Shown here: in pieces, positions 9,436 through 18,766 of the stretch
How positions within the stretch are numbered: position 1 is the first letter of the stretch
Layout of the letters: each line of letters begins with the position of its first letter
Source: Planctomycetota bacterium
Lineage (GTDB): Bacteria; Planctomycetota; Planctomycetia; Pirellulales; Thermoguttaceae
Reading direction: 5' to 3'
DNA length: 61,306 nucleotides
Assembly: GCA_029550925.1 (NCBI GenBank)
Contig: JAKPGL010000020.1
Span: forward strand, 1 to 61,306
The notes under the pieces: model-generated
What the model saw: only the letters and a program-made list of their open reading frames with translations
The model's database searches: none
What the model was told of the DNA's origin: nothing
Made by a program: the position numbers and the translations under genes

Positions 9436-9713
9436 ATAAGGATATAGAGTCGTTCGACAAGGACTAGGCTTTCCGAATCCCTTTCGGGCGGGCTACGTGC
9501 CGAGGGGTGGCAAGCGGACTGGAGAAGCGAGCGGACAAGGAGGTTGCTGATAAGGAAATTACAAACCCCCATTTGGAGGTATCCTCTTTCCGTTTATTTT
9601 CGATAAAATAATAGTTTATTCTCGCCTTTTTCGGGGTGAGATCCAAGTGGACCTGTTGGCAACCGTTCTCCGTGGAACCGGAGGACATGGCGCCTGCTGG
9701 GGTGCGGACGACA

Positions 9714-10475
9714 ATGTGCATCATGGCGATTTATTATCAGGTGGTTTCCAACGCTCCGATTTTGGCGGCGTACAATCGGGAGGAGTTTTTTGATCGGCCG
9801 ACCCAGCCTCCGCGGATTCAATCCGGAAAACCCCGCGTGGTCTGCGGAATCGACAAAAAGGCCGGGGGCACGTGGTTGGGAATCAATCAGTACGGTCTGT
9901 TGGCGGCGGTAGCCAATCGGCCCAAAACGAACGTCCCTCAGGAACCTCGGTCTCGCGGGTTGCTATGTCGGGAGCTTCTGAACTGCCGAACGGCCCGCGA
10001 GGCAGCCTTGCTGGCCGCCCAAGAACTCTCAAGCGGCCAATACGCCGGGGCCAACTACGTCTGTGTGGACGCTAAGTACGGCGCCGTCGTCTATGGCGGC
10101 AACCACGTAGAGATCGTAGAATTAACTCCCGGCCTACATATCTTAACCAACGGCGATCTGAACGATCCTACCGATCCCCGTCAACAACTGGTCCGGCGAC
10201 AATTCACCCTTCAGCGACTCGATTCCTCGGTTACCTTTTTAGCAGTGGCAAGTCGAATTTTTTCCCGCCGGCCCGATCCTGCTGGTCGAGGCGGCGTCGT
10301 GCTTTTGGGGCCGGAGTTCGGCACGGTTTCTTCCACGCTGATTTCGCTTCCCAACAAAACCCAACATTCGATCCTGCAATATAGTAACGGCCCTCCGTGC
10401 GATTATCCTTACGAGGACCTCTCTGCCCTCCTCCGCCAAGTGCTTTCGACAGAAAGAGCATCTCGGAAGACGTAA
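9714..10475 (+). CDS. NRDE/TANGO2 family protein
   Basis: This 253-residue protein belongs to the TANGO2 (NRDE) family. The family name comes from the Asn-Arg-Asp/Glu-Glu motif, visible here as AYNREEFFDRPT near residues 20-31. Members start with Met-Cys, and Cys2 is exposed as a candidate Ntn-type nucleophile. I therefore chose the ATG at 9714 (MCIMAIYYQ) rather than upstream in-frame ATGs at 9636 or 9687. Further conserved stretches are GGTWLGINQYGLLAAVANRP and the later LTNGDLNDP. Bacterial members have no settled biochemical role; the human homologue is linked to lipid and heme handling. Only 136 bases separate it from the inositol phosphate synthase gene, so co-transcription is possible. 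Confidence 0.88.
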   Translation: MCIMAIYYQVVSNAPILAAYNREEFFDRPTQPPRIQSGKPRVVCGIDKKAGGTWLGINQYGLLAAVANRPKTNVPQEPRSRGLLCRELLNCRTAREAALLAAQELSSGQYAGANYVCVDAKYGAVVYGGNHVEIVELTPGLHILTNGDLNDPTDPRQQLVRRQFTLQRLDSSVTFLAVASRIFSRRPDPAGRGGVVLLGPEFGTVSSTLISLPNKTQHSILQYSNGPPCDYPYEDLSALLRQVLSTERASRKT

Positions 10476-10611
10476 CCCTGGGAAGCTACTTGGCCGCCCA
10501 AGGGCCTTATGCGGGAAGCGGGTTCCATGATGGGCTTGTTCGCTCCTCCTGGCAAAAAAAGATATTCTTGTCCAGGGAGGTAATTAGGAACCTAGTTAAG
10601 GATCGTAGCAG

Positions 10612-11838
10612 ATGATGAAATCTCGAATAGGGGTTTGGCTTATTGGGGCGCAAGGCGGGGTGGCGACCACGACGATCGTCGGCTGGGCGGCCCTGCAGCG
10701 GGGGTTGGCTCATGAAACCGGCCTGGTGAGCGCCCTACCCCTTTTCGCCCACCTAAAACCGCTCCCTTGGGACAGACTCGTCTTTGCCGGCCATGAAATC
10801 CGCCAAACCCGCCTCTATGACGAAGCGATGCAACTGGTTCGGCAGAGCCGGGCTTTAGACCCCTCCTTGGTCGAAGCGGTTCGACCGGATTTGGAGGCGG
10901 TGGACGCTCGGATTCGGCCCGGTACGGTCTGGCAGGTAGGGCCGGCGATTGAAAAGCTCGCTTCGCCGGACGTGCCGCGGGAAACATCCGTTCGGCAAAT
11001 CATCCGTCGGCTTCAGGCCGATCTGGCCGCCTTTGTGCGGGCGGAAAACCTGGAGCACTTGGTGGTGGTCCATGTGGCTTCGACGGAGCCTCCTTTTGAA
11101 GAGGGTCTTTTGCCGTCGCAGTGGGAAGAATTGGAAAAACTGCTGGATCAGGCCGACTGTCCGTTGCCCGCCAGTTCGTTGTACGCCATTGCCGCCCTGG
11201 ATTCGGGACATTCGTACATCAATTTTACGCCTTCGTTGGGGTCTCGCCCGAAGGCCATTTCCGAGTTGGCTCGCCTGCGCAACACCCGCCACATGGGTTG
11301 CGACGGCAAGACCGGCGAAACGCTGCTGAAAAGCGTGCTCGCACCCATGTTCGCCCAACGGCACTTGAAAGTGATGAGTTGGGTCGGGCACAACATCTTC
11401 GGCAACATGGACGGCCAAATCTTGGACGATCCCCGCCATAAACAAACCAAACTGGCAAGCAAAGATCGGCTGCTGGGAGAAATCCTTGGCTATCGGCCGC
11501 AGACCCACATCTCGATCGAATACATCCAAAGCCTGGGCGATTGGAAGACGGCCTGGGACCATGTGCATTTCCAGGGGTTTCTCGGGACGCCGATGGTGCT
11601 GCAATTCATCTGGCAAGGATGCGATTCCCTGTTGGCCGCCCCGTTGGTCTTGGATTTGGTCCGATTCACCGAATTGGCCCGGCGACGGGGTCAAACGGGA
11701 ACCTTGACATTCCTGGCCAGCTTTTTTAAGAGTCCTTACGAAACGGCCGAGCACCGCTTCGACCGCCAATATCAGATGCTCGAAACCTGGGCGCAGCAGG
11801 TCCAGGCCGCTTCGCCCTCTACGCAACAATCGTTGTAA
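10612..11838 (+). CDS. Inositol-3-phosphate synthase (myo-inositol-1-phosphate synthase)
   Basis: The enzyme isomerises glucose 6-phosphate to inositol 3-phosphate using NAD. The N-terminus VWLIGAQGGVATTTIVGW is the NAD-binding glycine loop. The region CDGKTGETLLKSVLAP followed by VMSWVGHNIFGNMDGQIL and DDPRHKQTKLASKD contains the catalytic lysines and the family signature. At 408 residues it is in the shorter prokaryotic range. The first of two consecutive ATGs is used (10612); 10615 is an alternative. Inositol phosphate could feed phosphatidylinositol-type lipids or, in thermophiles, di-myo-inositol phosphate, but no gene for either use is in the window. Confidence 0.9.
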   Translation: MMKSRIGVWLIGAQGGVATTTIVGWAALQRGLAHETGLVSALPLFAHLKPLPWDRLVFAGHEIRQTRLYDEAMQLVRQSRALDPSLVEAVRPDLEAVDARIRPGTVWQVGPAIEKLASPDVPRETSVRQIIRRLQADLAAFVRAENLEHLVVVHVASTEPPFEEGLLPSQWEELEKLLDQADCPLPASSLYAIAALDSGHSYINFTPSLGSRPKAISELARLRNTRHMGCDGKTGETLLKSVLAPMFAQRHLKVMSWVGHNIFGNMDGQILDDPRHKQTKLASKDRLLGEILGYRPQTHISIEYIQSLGDWKTAWDHVHFQGFLGTPMVLQFIWQGCDSLLAAPLVLDLVRFTELARRRGQTGTLTFLASFFKSPYETAEHRFDRQYQMLETWAQQVQAASPSTQQSL

Positions 11839-11845
11839 AAAATCG

Positions 11846-12160
11846 GTAACACTTCAGCCGAGTGAAGTAGGTTTCTGGTTTTGTACCATTTCAGCCGAAT
11901 GCAAAGGAGGCTTATTCTATGGCGGAAATTGCCCTGAATTGTTATTCCCGCGAAAGCGCCCAATCTAGGCTTCTTGCAGCCGCTACTTGAGAGGAATAAC
12001 AACGTAGCCGCCTCATAGGCCCCTGGATTGAGAGCGTGCGCGGGAATGACATTTTGCTACAGGCTTTCCTTTTACTACAGGCATTCCTCTTGCGACAGGC
12101 TTTCCTCTTGCTATAGACTCTCTTCGCAAGAGATGTTCTTCACTCGGTTGAGATGTTGCG
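11846..12160. mobile_element. Composite MITE-like element
   Basis: The outer ends are GTAACACTTCAGCCGAGTGA (from 11846) and TCACTCGGTTGAGATGTTGC (to 12160), inverse to each other at about 18 of 22 positions. A second family end, GTACCATTTCAGCCGAATGC, starts at 11883 inside it. The inside holds the CTAGGCTTCTTGCAGCC core, a dRS3-like arm ending GCGCGGGAATGAC, and a tandem repeat. This suggests one element inserted into, or recombined with, another. It fills the gap between the inositol phosphate synthase and DUF6485 genes. Confidence 0.6.
12053..12126. repeat. Imperfect tandem repeat, about four 18-19 bp units
   Basis: Units resembling TTGCTACAGGCTTTCCT follow each other: TTTTGCTACAGGCTTTCCT, TTTACTACAGGCATTCCTC, TTGCGACAGGCTTTCCTC, then a decayed TTGCTATAGACTCTCTTC. 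They lie inside the composite repeat element and code for nothing recognisable. Confidence 0.6.
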
Positions 12161-12188
12161 AATTTTTCACGGAAATAGGAGTCTGCGA

Positions 12189-12395
12189 ATGGCTGAGTGC
12201 AAAAAAGAAAAGAACATGAAAAATTGTACCTGTAGCTACGATCCGTGCAGTCGCAAGGGCGTTTGCTGCGATTGTCTGGCCTATCATCTTCGGTCGCGGC
12301 AACTGCCCGGCTGCTGTTTTCCGCCGGACGCCGAGCGGACCTATGACCGCTCCTTCGAGCATTTCGCCCGATTGGTGATGGCCAAAAAGATATAG
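12189..12395 (+). CDS. DUF6485 family small cysteine-rich protein
   Basis: This 68-residue protein starts MAECKKEKN and continues NCTCSYDPCSRKGVCCDCLAYHLRSRQLPGCCFPP, then TYDRS. The CxC...C...CCxCxxYH...LPxCxFPP pattern matches the small uncharacterised DUF6485 family and suggests metal binding by eight or so cysteines. The ATG at 12189 is preceded by AATAGGAGTCTGCG, a good ribosome-binding site; an in-frame ATG at 12153 has none. It stands alone after a repeat element and is convergent with serS. No function is known to me. Confidence 0.85.
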   Translation: MAECKKEKNMKNCTCSYDPCSRKGVCCDCLAYHLRSRQLPGCCFPPDAERTYDRSFEHFARLVMAKKI

Positions 12396-12480
12396 CGATC
12401 GGAAACGAAGATTCGCCAGAAAGACCTCGGTACGCCCCTAAACCACAGAACGTAGGCGGCGGAAATGGAGGCGATTTTTT

Positions 12481-13755
12481 CTACGTTTTCAGTTCGATGC
12501 GTTCTTTGCCGACCCAGGGACGAAGCACTTCCGGGATCAGCACCGAGCCGTCGGCTTGTTGATAGTTTTCCAGGATGGCGATCATCGCCCGACTGACGGC
12601 AATGGCGGTGCCGTTGAGGGTGTGGGCGAACTGAGTCCCTTTTTCGCCTTTGACGCGGTAGCGGATGCCGAGCCGACGGGCCTGGTAGTCCGTACAATTG
12701 GAGGTGCTGGTTACTTCGCCCCATTCGCCTCGTCCGGGCATCCAGGCTTCCAGGTCGTATTTTCGGTAAGCAGGGCCGCCCAGATCGCCGGTGGCGGTGT
12801 CGATCACCCGATACGGAACGCCCAGGCCATCGAACAATCGGCATTCCAACTGGCAGAACTGCTCCAGCATCGGGTCGCTCTGGTCGGGCAGGGTGAAGGC
12901 GAACATCTCCACTTTGGTAAATTGATGCACGCGATATATACCCCGGGTGGCCCGACCGTGGGCGCCCGCCTCGGTGCGGAAACAATGGCTGATACCGGCC
13001 AGGCGGATCGGCAATTGCTCGGCCTCCAGAATCTGGTCGGCAAACATTCCGCCCAGCGTAATTTCCGCAGTCGCTACTAAACTCAGGTCCGTGTTTTCGA
13101 TGCTATAGATTTGCGTTTCCGGACCGCGCGGCAAAAAGCCGATCCCTTCCAAAATCTCGTTCCGGGCCAGGTCCGGCGTGATGACCAAAGTGAACCCTTC
13201 CTTCTGAAGCGCTTCCACGGCGTACCGCTGCAAGGCCAACTCCAAAAGCACCGCTTCGTTCTTCAGATAATAAAAGCCGTGGCCTGCCACCCGGGCGCCG
13301 GCGTCCAAGTCCAGAAGGTCCAATCGTTCGGCCAATTGGACGTGATCCAACGGCTGAAAATCGAATTGACGGACCGGCGTCTTCCCATGTCGGCAAACCC
13401 GATTGGCCGACGCATCCCCCACCGGCGCATCCGGATGGGTCATGTTGGGAATCTGCTTCTGAATCTGAAGCATTTCTTCCTGGATGGCGTCGAGGGTCTT
13501 TTTAGCGTCCGCGGCGGCTTCCCGAAGCCGTCGGCCTTGCTCTTTGAGGGTTTCCCGCTGGGCTGCCTCTTTGGCCTGGCCGATCTGCTTGGCTACCTGA
13601 TTGGCCTGCCGATTCAGTTCGTCCCACTCGGCCTGTTTGGTGCGGCGTTGGGCTTCCAACTGGACGAACCGATCCACATCGGCCTGGACGCCCCGGTTGC
13701 GACAATTTTGTTTGACCGCTTCGGCGTGTTCGACAATGAACTTGGCGTCTAACAT
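12481..13755 (-). CDS. serS: Seryl-tRNA synthetase
   Basis: SerRS charges tRNA-Ser (and tRNA-Sec where present). From the ATG at 13755 the protein has 424 residues, the normal bacterial length. It begins MLDAKFIVEHAEAVKQNCRNRG, the tRNA-binding coiled-coil arm follows (about 30-105), and then the class II catalytic core. Motif 2 is CFRTEAGAHGRATRGIYRVHQF. The conserved GEWGEVTSTSNCTDYQARR stretch and the terminal motif 3 region are intact. GGGAGG lies about 13 bases before this ATG. A frame extension to 13911 adds residues unlike any SerRS and is rejected. It is divergent from cfa. Confidence 0.97.
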   Translation of the reverse strand: MLDAKFIVEHAEAVKQNCRNRGVQADVDRFVQLEAQRRTKQAEWDELNRQANQVAKQIGQAKEAAQRETLKEQGRRLREAAADAKKTLDAIQEEMLQIQKQIPNMTHPDAPVGDASANRVCRHGKTPVRQFDFQPLDHVQLAERLDLLDLDAGARVAGHGFYYLKNEAVLLELALQRYAVEALQKEGFTLVITPDLARNEILEGIGFLPRGPETQIYSIENTDLSLVATAEITLGGMFADQILEAEQLPIRLAGISHCFRTEAGAHGRATRGIYRVHQFTKVEMFAFTLPDQSDPMLEQFCQLECRLFDGLGVPYRVIDTATGDLGGPAYRKYDLEAWMPGRGEWGEVTSTSNCTDYQARRLGIRYRVKGEKGTQFAHTLNGTAIAVSRAMIAILENYQQADGSVLIPEVLRPWVGKERIELKT

Positions 13756-13904
13756 GGCTACGGGCCGCCTCCCTTCGGAATACGTTTTCAGAAAAATGGG
13801 ACAACAGCAATATGCTCCTGCGCGACTTCGCAGTGACTCTTTCCCCCCCTTGCGAACTTTTCCTTCCAGGACATTTCCACGGCGTCCTCGGATGGGGGAG
13901 GGTG

Positions 13905-13933
13905 TTGGCATCCTGAACCTAACGCGTTATGAT
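13905..13933 (+). promoter_or_regulatory. Predicted sigma70-type promoter for cfa
   Basis: TTGGCA (13905-13910) and TATGAT (13928-13933) are spaced by exactly 17 bases in the serS/cfa divergent gap. Transcription would start near 13940, leaving a leader of about 180 bases before cfa. Nothing else is seen in the 367-base gap. Confidence 0.5.
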
Positions 13934-14122
13934 AAAAGATCATGGAGGCTCTGCGTAGGGGTACTTCGGCCGGGAATTGGCGATGGGCGGATCGGGCCGC
14001 TGATCCCCGGGGAGGATTGAAACTCCTTTTCTGCTCAAAAAGATGCGGCCCTTCCGATTTCTCGGCCTTAGAACTCCTGGCCTGGATTTTTTCGGGTCCT
14101 TTTACCGAAGGAGGCAATCACT

Positions 14123-15541
14123 ATGGGTACCTCCATCGGAACGGATGTCTCTCGCCAGGCGGGGGGGCGAGAAACTCATCGGGCATTCGTAGATTCCTCC
14201 CATCTCTCCCAGGGCTTTCTACCGGAAGGCTCTTCTCCCACGAGTCGGTCGCCCCGAGCAGATGAAAAACTGCCCGAGAGTCGGCCTGGAAAAGGTCGTT
14301 ATCGGCTCGAGCGATGGTTGATTCGCGAGTTGCTCCAGCGGGTGGGTCGGCCCCCGGTGGCCGTGGTGCTACCTAACGGCGAAGAAGTGTTGCTTTCCAA
14401 TGAGCCGCCTCAGCTACGACTTCGGTTCCATGATCGGCAGGCGATTTGGCTTTTGGCCTTGGACCCAGAACTCTATTTCGGCGATTGCTACATGGACGGC
14501 CGATTGGAGGTGGAAGGCAACCTCGGCCGATTGCTGGAGACGGTCTTCCGGCGTCTTGCCGTGGAAGGGAAACGACCTGCCGGGTGGGCCACCGGGTTGC
14601 TCAGCCGATTGCGCCGCACCGCCTCGAACACCCTGGACCGCTCCCGTCGGAATGTAACCCATCATTACGACATTGGCGACGCATTCTACGAGCTTTGGTT
14701 AGACAAGGAGCTTTTATATACCTGTGCGTATTTTCCTAATCCGGACCTTACGCTCGAAGAGGCCCAACAGGCCAAAATGGAACATGTATGCCGAAAGGTT
14801 TGGCTTCGGCCCGGCGAGCGGGTGGTCGAAGCCGGCTGCGGCTGGGGTGGACTGGCCCTCTACATGGCCCGCCATTACGGCGTAAACGTCCACGCCTACA
14901 ACATCTCCCGAAATCAGATCGCCTACGCCCGCCGCCGCGCCAAGGCCGAGGGACTGGACGATCGCGTCCAATTCATCGAAGACGACTACCGAAATATCCA
15001 AGGCGAGTTTGATGTGTTCGTCTCGATCGGGATGCTTGAACACGTTGGCCCCGCCCATTACCACACCCTCGGCCAGGTGATCGACCGCTGCCTGAAACCC
15101 CAGGGCCGAGGCATCCTCCATTCCATCGGGCGAGACCGTCCGATCGAAAACGACCGATGGATCAACCGACGGATTTTTCCCGGCGCCTACGCACCCAGCC
15201 TGCAACAGATGCTCGATGTCCTTCAGCCGCACGGCTTTTCCGTGCTGGATGTGGAAAACCTTCGGCTCCATTACGCCCTGACGCTTCAGCATTGGCTGGA
15301 TCGGTTTGAGAAAGCCCGAGAGGAAGTTGCCCGAATGTTCGACGAGCAGTTTGTGCGAATGTGGCGGCTCTATTTGACCGGGGCACGCACCGCCTTCATC
15401 ACCGGCACCTTGCAACTATTCCAGATCGTCTTTACCCGCACCGGGCAAAACGCCATCCCCTGGACTCGGGCCGGCCAGTACGGCCAAAAACCGCCAGCCA
15501 ATCCCTATGCCCCACCGCCAAACCCGGAAAGTCCGCCTTAA
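14123..15541 (+). CDS. cfa: Cyclopropane-fatty-acyl-phospholipid synthase family methyltransferase
   Basis: This family transfers a methylene group from S-adenosylmethionine to unsaturated acyl chains of membrane phospholipids. The 472-residue protein has a family-specific N-terminal domain. The SAM site VVEAGCGWGGLALYMARHYG is at about residues 234-253, after the typical HYDIGDAFYELWLD, and is followed by QFIEDDYR and SIGMLEHVG. The ATG at 14123 has AAGGAGG upstream with good spacing. About 50 N-terminal residues are low in complexity and may be an extension. The next gene downstream encodes a flavoprotein of the geranylgeranyl reductase group, so the pair may modify membrane lipid chains together. 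Product identity within the family is not certain. Confidence 0.9.
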   Translation: MGTSIGTDVSRQAGGRETHRAFVDSSHLSQGFLPEGSSPTSRSPRADEKLPESRPGKGRYRLERWLIRELLQRVGRPPVAVVLPNGEEVLLSNEPPQLRLRFHDRQAIWLLALDPELYFGDCYMDGRLEVEGNLGRLLETVFRRLAVEGKRPAGWATGLLSRLRRTASNTLDRSRRNVTHHYDIGDAFYELWLDKELLYTCAYFPNPDLTLEEAQQAKMEHVCRKVWLRPGERVVEAGCGWGGLALYMARHYGVNVHAYNISRNQIAYARRRAKAEGLDDRVQFIEDDYRNIQGEFDVFVSIGMLEHVGPAHYHTLGQVIDRCLKPQGRGILHSIGRDRPIENDRWINRRIFPGAYAPSLQQMLDVLQPHGFSVLDVENLRLHYALTLQHWLDRFEKAREEVARMFDEQFVRMWRLYLTGARTAFITGTLQLFQIVFTRTGQNAIPWTRAGQYGQKPPANPYAPPPNPESPP

Positions 15542-15638
15542 AAGCAGTTGCGGATGGAACGTCCGCTGCAATCAAGAAAGAAGGAACTCTGGGAACAAAT
15601 AGCGGAATAGGGAAGGGATAAAGGAAGTTTTTTTCTTT

Positions 15639-16601
15639 ATGCGCCAGGTAGAAACCATCATCGTAGGCGGCGGTCCGGCGGGCAGTAGTTGCGCTCGGGA
15701 ACTCGTTCGGTGCGGACGCCCTTGTCTAGTGCTGGAAAAACAACCACCTCCCCGGCCAAAACTCTGCGCCGGCTGGATCACTCCGAAGGTCCTTGCCGAT
15801 CTGGAAATCCAACCAGAAGAGTATCCCTATGGTCTGGTTCAGCTAGATCGGCTGCGGTTGGTGGTGGGGCGGAGTCGGCGATGGCGGTTTCGGATTTCGG
15901 CCCATCAATACTCGATCCGGCGTGCGGAGTTCGACGGCTGGCTTTTGGAGCGGAGCGGAGCGGAAGTAGTACAACACACGGTCCGAGAGATTCGGTATGC
16001 AGGAGGGCGATATATCGTCGATGGCCAGTTTTCCTGTACCTATCTGGTAGGAGCGGGAGGGACTTCATGCCCTGTACGGAGAAACTTATTCCCTCCCCAC
16101 CCAGGTAAATTGATCCTAACCCGAGAGGCGGAATTGCCTGGGGAACCTCTCGGGAACGAGTGCATCTTGTGGTTTCCGTTTGCTGGGCAAAGTGGCTATG
16201 CTTGGTATGTGCCCAAACGGGGGGGTGTCCATATAGGATTTGGCGGGCTGGCGGATCAAATCCCCACGGAGGGCCTTGCTTCCTTATGGGAAGAGTTTAC
16301 TAGGCTCTTAGACGGAGAGGACAGCGTGGGGGACATGTCCCCCCCGACCCCAAAGGGGCATCCCTATTTTCTCAACCCCCTGAATACCCCGATCAAACAG
16401 AACGGGGCCTACCTAGTAGGAGATGCGGCTGGCCTGGCCACCTGGGACTTGGCCGAGGGAATCGGACCGGCTATCCAAAGCGGCATTCTGGCCGCCCGAG
16501 ACATTCTGGGCCTGGACATTTACCAACGGGAGCGAGTTGGCCGGTATAGTTTGGGCCTGTTAGGCCGGTTTTTCCGTTGGGTCTGGGCCCGATTGCCTTA
16601 A
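15639..16601 (+). CDS. Geranylgeranyl reductase family FAD-dependent oxidoreductase
   Basis: The protein begins with a Rossmann FAD site, VETIIVGGGPAGSSCARELV (residues 4-23). KLCAGWITPKVL, close to the KxCGGxL/W motif of geranylgeranyl reductases, follows. The second FAD motif is GAYLVGDAAGLATWDLAEGIGPAIQSG near the end. It is 320 residues, shorter than the 370-450 usual for digeranylgeranylglycerophospholipid or chlorophyll reductases, so the C-terminal domain is reduced. Such enzymes saturate isoprenoid double bonds in lipids, quinones or carotenoids; the substrate here is unknown. It lies 97 bases after cfa on the same strand, with AAAGGAAG ahead of its ATG. Confidence 0.85.
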   Translation: MRQVETIIVGGGPAGSSCARELVRCGRPCLVLEKQPPPRPKLCAGWITPKVLADLEIQPEEYPYGLVQLDRLRLVVGRSRRWRFRISAHQYSIRRAEFDGWLLERSGAEVVQHTVREIRYAGGRYIVDGQFSCTYLVGAGGTSCPVRRNLFPPHPGKLILTREAELPGEPLGNECILWFPFAGQSGYAWYVPKRGGVHIGFGGLADQIPTEGLASLWEEFTRLLDGEDSVGDMSPPTPKGHPYFLNPLNTPIKQNGAYLVGDAAGLATWDLAEGIGPAIQSGILAARDILGLDIYQRERVGRYSLGLLGRFFRWVWARLP

Positions 16602-17143
16602 GGGGTATCTTTCCTTATTCACTTATCTTGGATGCCTTGGTAGGGGGCTAATTGGGTTGGGTTAGGCTGACTTTGCGCTTTGGAGCGGCTTTAAGAATAA
16701 AAATTCGTTCGGGACGCGGGGCGATTTCGACGGCGGAATAATTCTTTGGTGGGGTCCACAGGGATAACGGGGAACACCTCGATTTTTTCCGGTGGAAGTC
16801 TTTGCTTATTCAGAAGGTATGGTACATAAGAAAAATAGAAAAATACATTTTTTACACAATATACATAATTTAGCAAATTTACATGGGCTTTCCGGGCGGT
16901 TGTCCTCTGAGCACTGTTCCAGATGCTAGACTTTACTTCCTACAAAAACCGTAGGAAAGGGTTCAAAGATACCTTTTTGAGGAGGTATGATTAAATAGAA
17001 AGTGTGGCTCCCCCAGGAGCATGGTTGGTTCCTTGGAGCAGATAAGTTCCCGGCTTGGAAAGATTTCCCAAAAGAGGCCGGGTAACCGTGAACAAGATCG
17101 CTCTTGGACGCACATCCCTGACCTACCCACGGAGGCAACTGGC
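16602..17143. other. Gap before glgA, with a small hairpin
   Basis: This 540-base gap is AT-rich at about 16790-16890 and holds no gene I can support. TTCCTAC (16937-16943) and GTAGGAA (16951-16957) form a 7-bp stem with a 7-base loop. It could be an operator or leader hairpin. At 16979-16995, AGGAGGT is followed at once by ATGATTAAATAG, a possible two-codon leader, but the spacing is poor. No promoter matches well. Confidence 0.35.
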
Positions 17144-18625
17144 GTGAAGATTCTGTTGGCTACCAGTGAAGCGGTCCCCTTTGCCAATACTGGAGGCTTG
17201 GGCGACGTTTGCGGGGCGTTGCCGGTGGAGATAGCCCGCGCCGGGCACGAAGTGAGCTTGATTCTGCCCGCGTACCGGACAGCCCGATATTGCGGTTTGC
17301 CGATCGAGCCGATGGGAATCGAGTTCATTGCACCGGTGGGCACCAAAACAGTAACAGGCCGATTGCTCCGCAGCCATTTGGATAACGGAAAAGTTCCCGT
17401 TTATTTGGTTCAACAGGACGAGTATTTTGATCGGGATCATCTATACAGCATCAACGGGAAGGATTATATCGACAATTGCGAACGATTCATCTTCTTTAGC
17501 CGGGCGGTCATGGAGTCGATTCGTCTGCTGGACCTTTCTATCGACGTACTTCATGCGAACGATTGGCAGACGGGGTTAGCGCCCGCGTACCTGAAGATTC
17601 TATATCGAAATCTGCCCCGGTATGAAAAGATCGCCTGTCTTTTTACGGTCCACAACATGGCCTATCAGGGGCAGTTTTGGCATTGGGACATGCTCTTGAC
17701 AGGGTTGGATTGGAAATACTTTAATTGGCATCAGATGGAGTTTTTTGGGAAACTGAACCTGCTGAAAACAGGGTTGGTTTTTGCCGACGCCATCAGTACG
17801 GTGAGTCCCCGGTACGCCCAGGAGATTCAGCATCCGCCCAACGGCTGCGGACTGGAGGGGGTATTGCAACATCGGGCCAATGTGTTGTACGGGATTCTGA
17901 ACGGCATCGACGTAGAGCAATGGAACCCGGCCACAGACCCGTACATTGCCGCCCATTATACGGCCGAAACGATCGAGCAAGGGAAACCTCTTTGCAAAGC
18001 GGCCCTCCAACGGGAATTGGGGTTTCCGGAGCGGAGCGATATACCGCTTGTCGGCTTCATTGGTCGGCTTACGGAGCAGAAGGGAGTAGATCTGCTGGTG
18101 GAGGTGATGAAGCAGTGGGCTGAAGAAACAGAGGTTCAGTGGGTCGTTTTGGGAGTCGGCGATCTCAAATTCCAGCGGACGTTGGAAGAGTTGGCGCAGC
18201 GGTATCCGGCGCGAGTAGCGGTTCGGCTAGAGTTTTCTGCGCCGCTTGCCCATCGGATCGAGGCCGGCGCCGATATGTTCGTCATGCCCAGTCGGTTTGA
18301 GCCGTGCGGGTTGAATCAGATGTATAGCCTCCGGTACGGCACGACGCCGGTGGTTCGGGCGACGGGGGGCTTGGCCGACACGGTGGTCAACGCCTCCCCC
18401 GAAACCTTGGCCGCCGGAACCGCCAACGGATTTTCCTTCGAAGAATACAGCGCCCAGGCGTTGGACGAGACGCTCCGCCGGGCTTGCGAGGCCTGGCGCC
18501 AGCCGGACCTGTGGCGTCAACTCCAAACGACCGGTATGCGTCAGGATTGGTCCTGGGCACGCAGCGCTCGAGAGTATATCCGCGTATATGAAGAAATCAC
18601 GGCCCGCAAACGCGCCGAAGGCTAA
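17144..18625 (+). CDS. glgA: Glycogen synthase (ADP-glucose type, GT5)
   Basis: GlgA extends alpha-1,4-glucan chains from ADP-glucose. From the GTG at 17144 the protein is 493 residues and begins VKILLATSEAVPFANTGGLGDV, which contains the KTGGL-like ADP-glucose loop (here NTGGL). The C-terminal GT-B half has MPSRFEPCGLNQMYSLRYGTTPVVRATGGLADTV, carrying the catalytic Glu. GGAGG at 17131-17135 supports this GTG. The in-frame ATG at 17021 would add 41 residues that are not part of GlgA. A GH57 glucan-active enzyme follows 141 bases downstream. The Lys of the usual KTGGLG is Asn here, a substitution known to me in some family members but worth noting. Confidence 0.95.
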   Translation: MKILLATSEAVPFANTGGLGDVCGALPVEIARAGHEVSLILPAYRTARYCGLPIEPMGIEFIAPVGTKTVTGRLLRSHLDNGKVPVYLVQQDEYFDRDHLYSINGKDYIDNCERFIFFSRAVMESIRLLDLSIDVLHANDWQTGLAPAYLKILYRNLPRYEKIACLFTVHNMAYQGQFWHWDMLLTGLDWKYFNWHQMEFFGKLNLLKTGLVFADAISTVSPRYAQEIQHPPNGCGLEGVLQHRANVLYGILNGIDVEQWNPATDPYIAAHYTAETIEQGKPLCKAALQRELGFPERSDIPLVGFIGRLTEQKGVDLLVEVMKQWAEETEVQWVVLGVGDLKFQRTLEELAQRYPARVAVRLEFSAPLAHRIEAGADMFVMPSRFEPCGLNQMYSLRYGTTPVVRATGGLADTVVNASPETLAAGTANGFSFEEYSAQALDETLRRACEAWRQPDLWRQLQTTGMRQDWSWARSAREYIRVYEEITARKRAEG

Positions 18626-18766
18626 ACCGCCCACCATGGCGAACCGGGAGAACTGTTTAGCCATTGGCGAAAAATAGGGCCCGCCGTATTCGGCGGAAAT
18701 GGTACGGAATCTGAGTTTTCAGGGAAGCACCGTTGGAATATCTTTTGTAAGGACGGAGCCGACGCC

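Noticed and set aside
13756-14122. Possible T-box leader upstream of serS
   Set aside because: I found no specifier stem or conserved T-box bulge. Only a sigma70-like promoter for cfa is visible.
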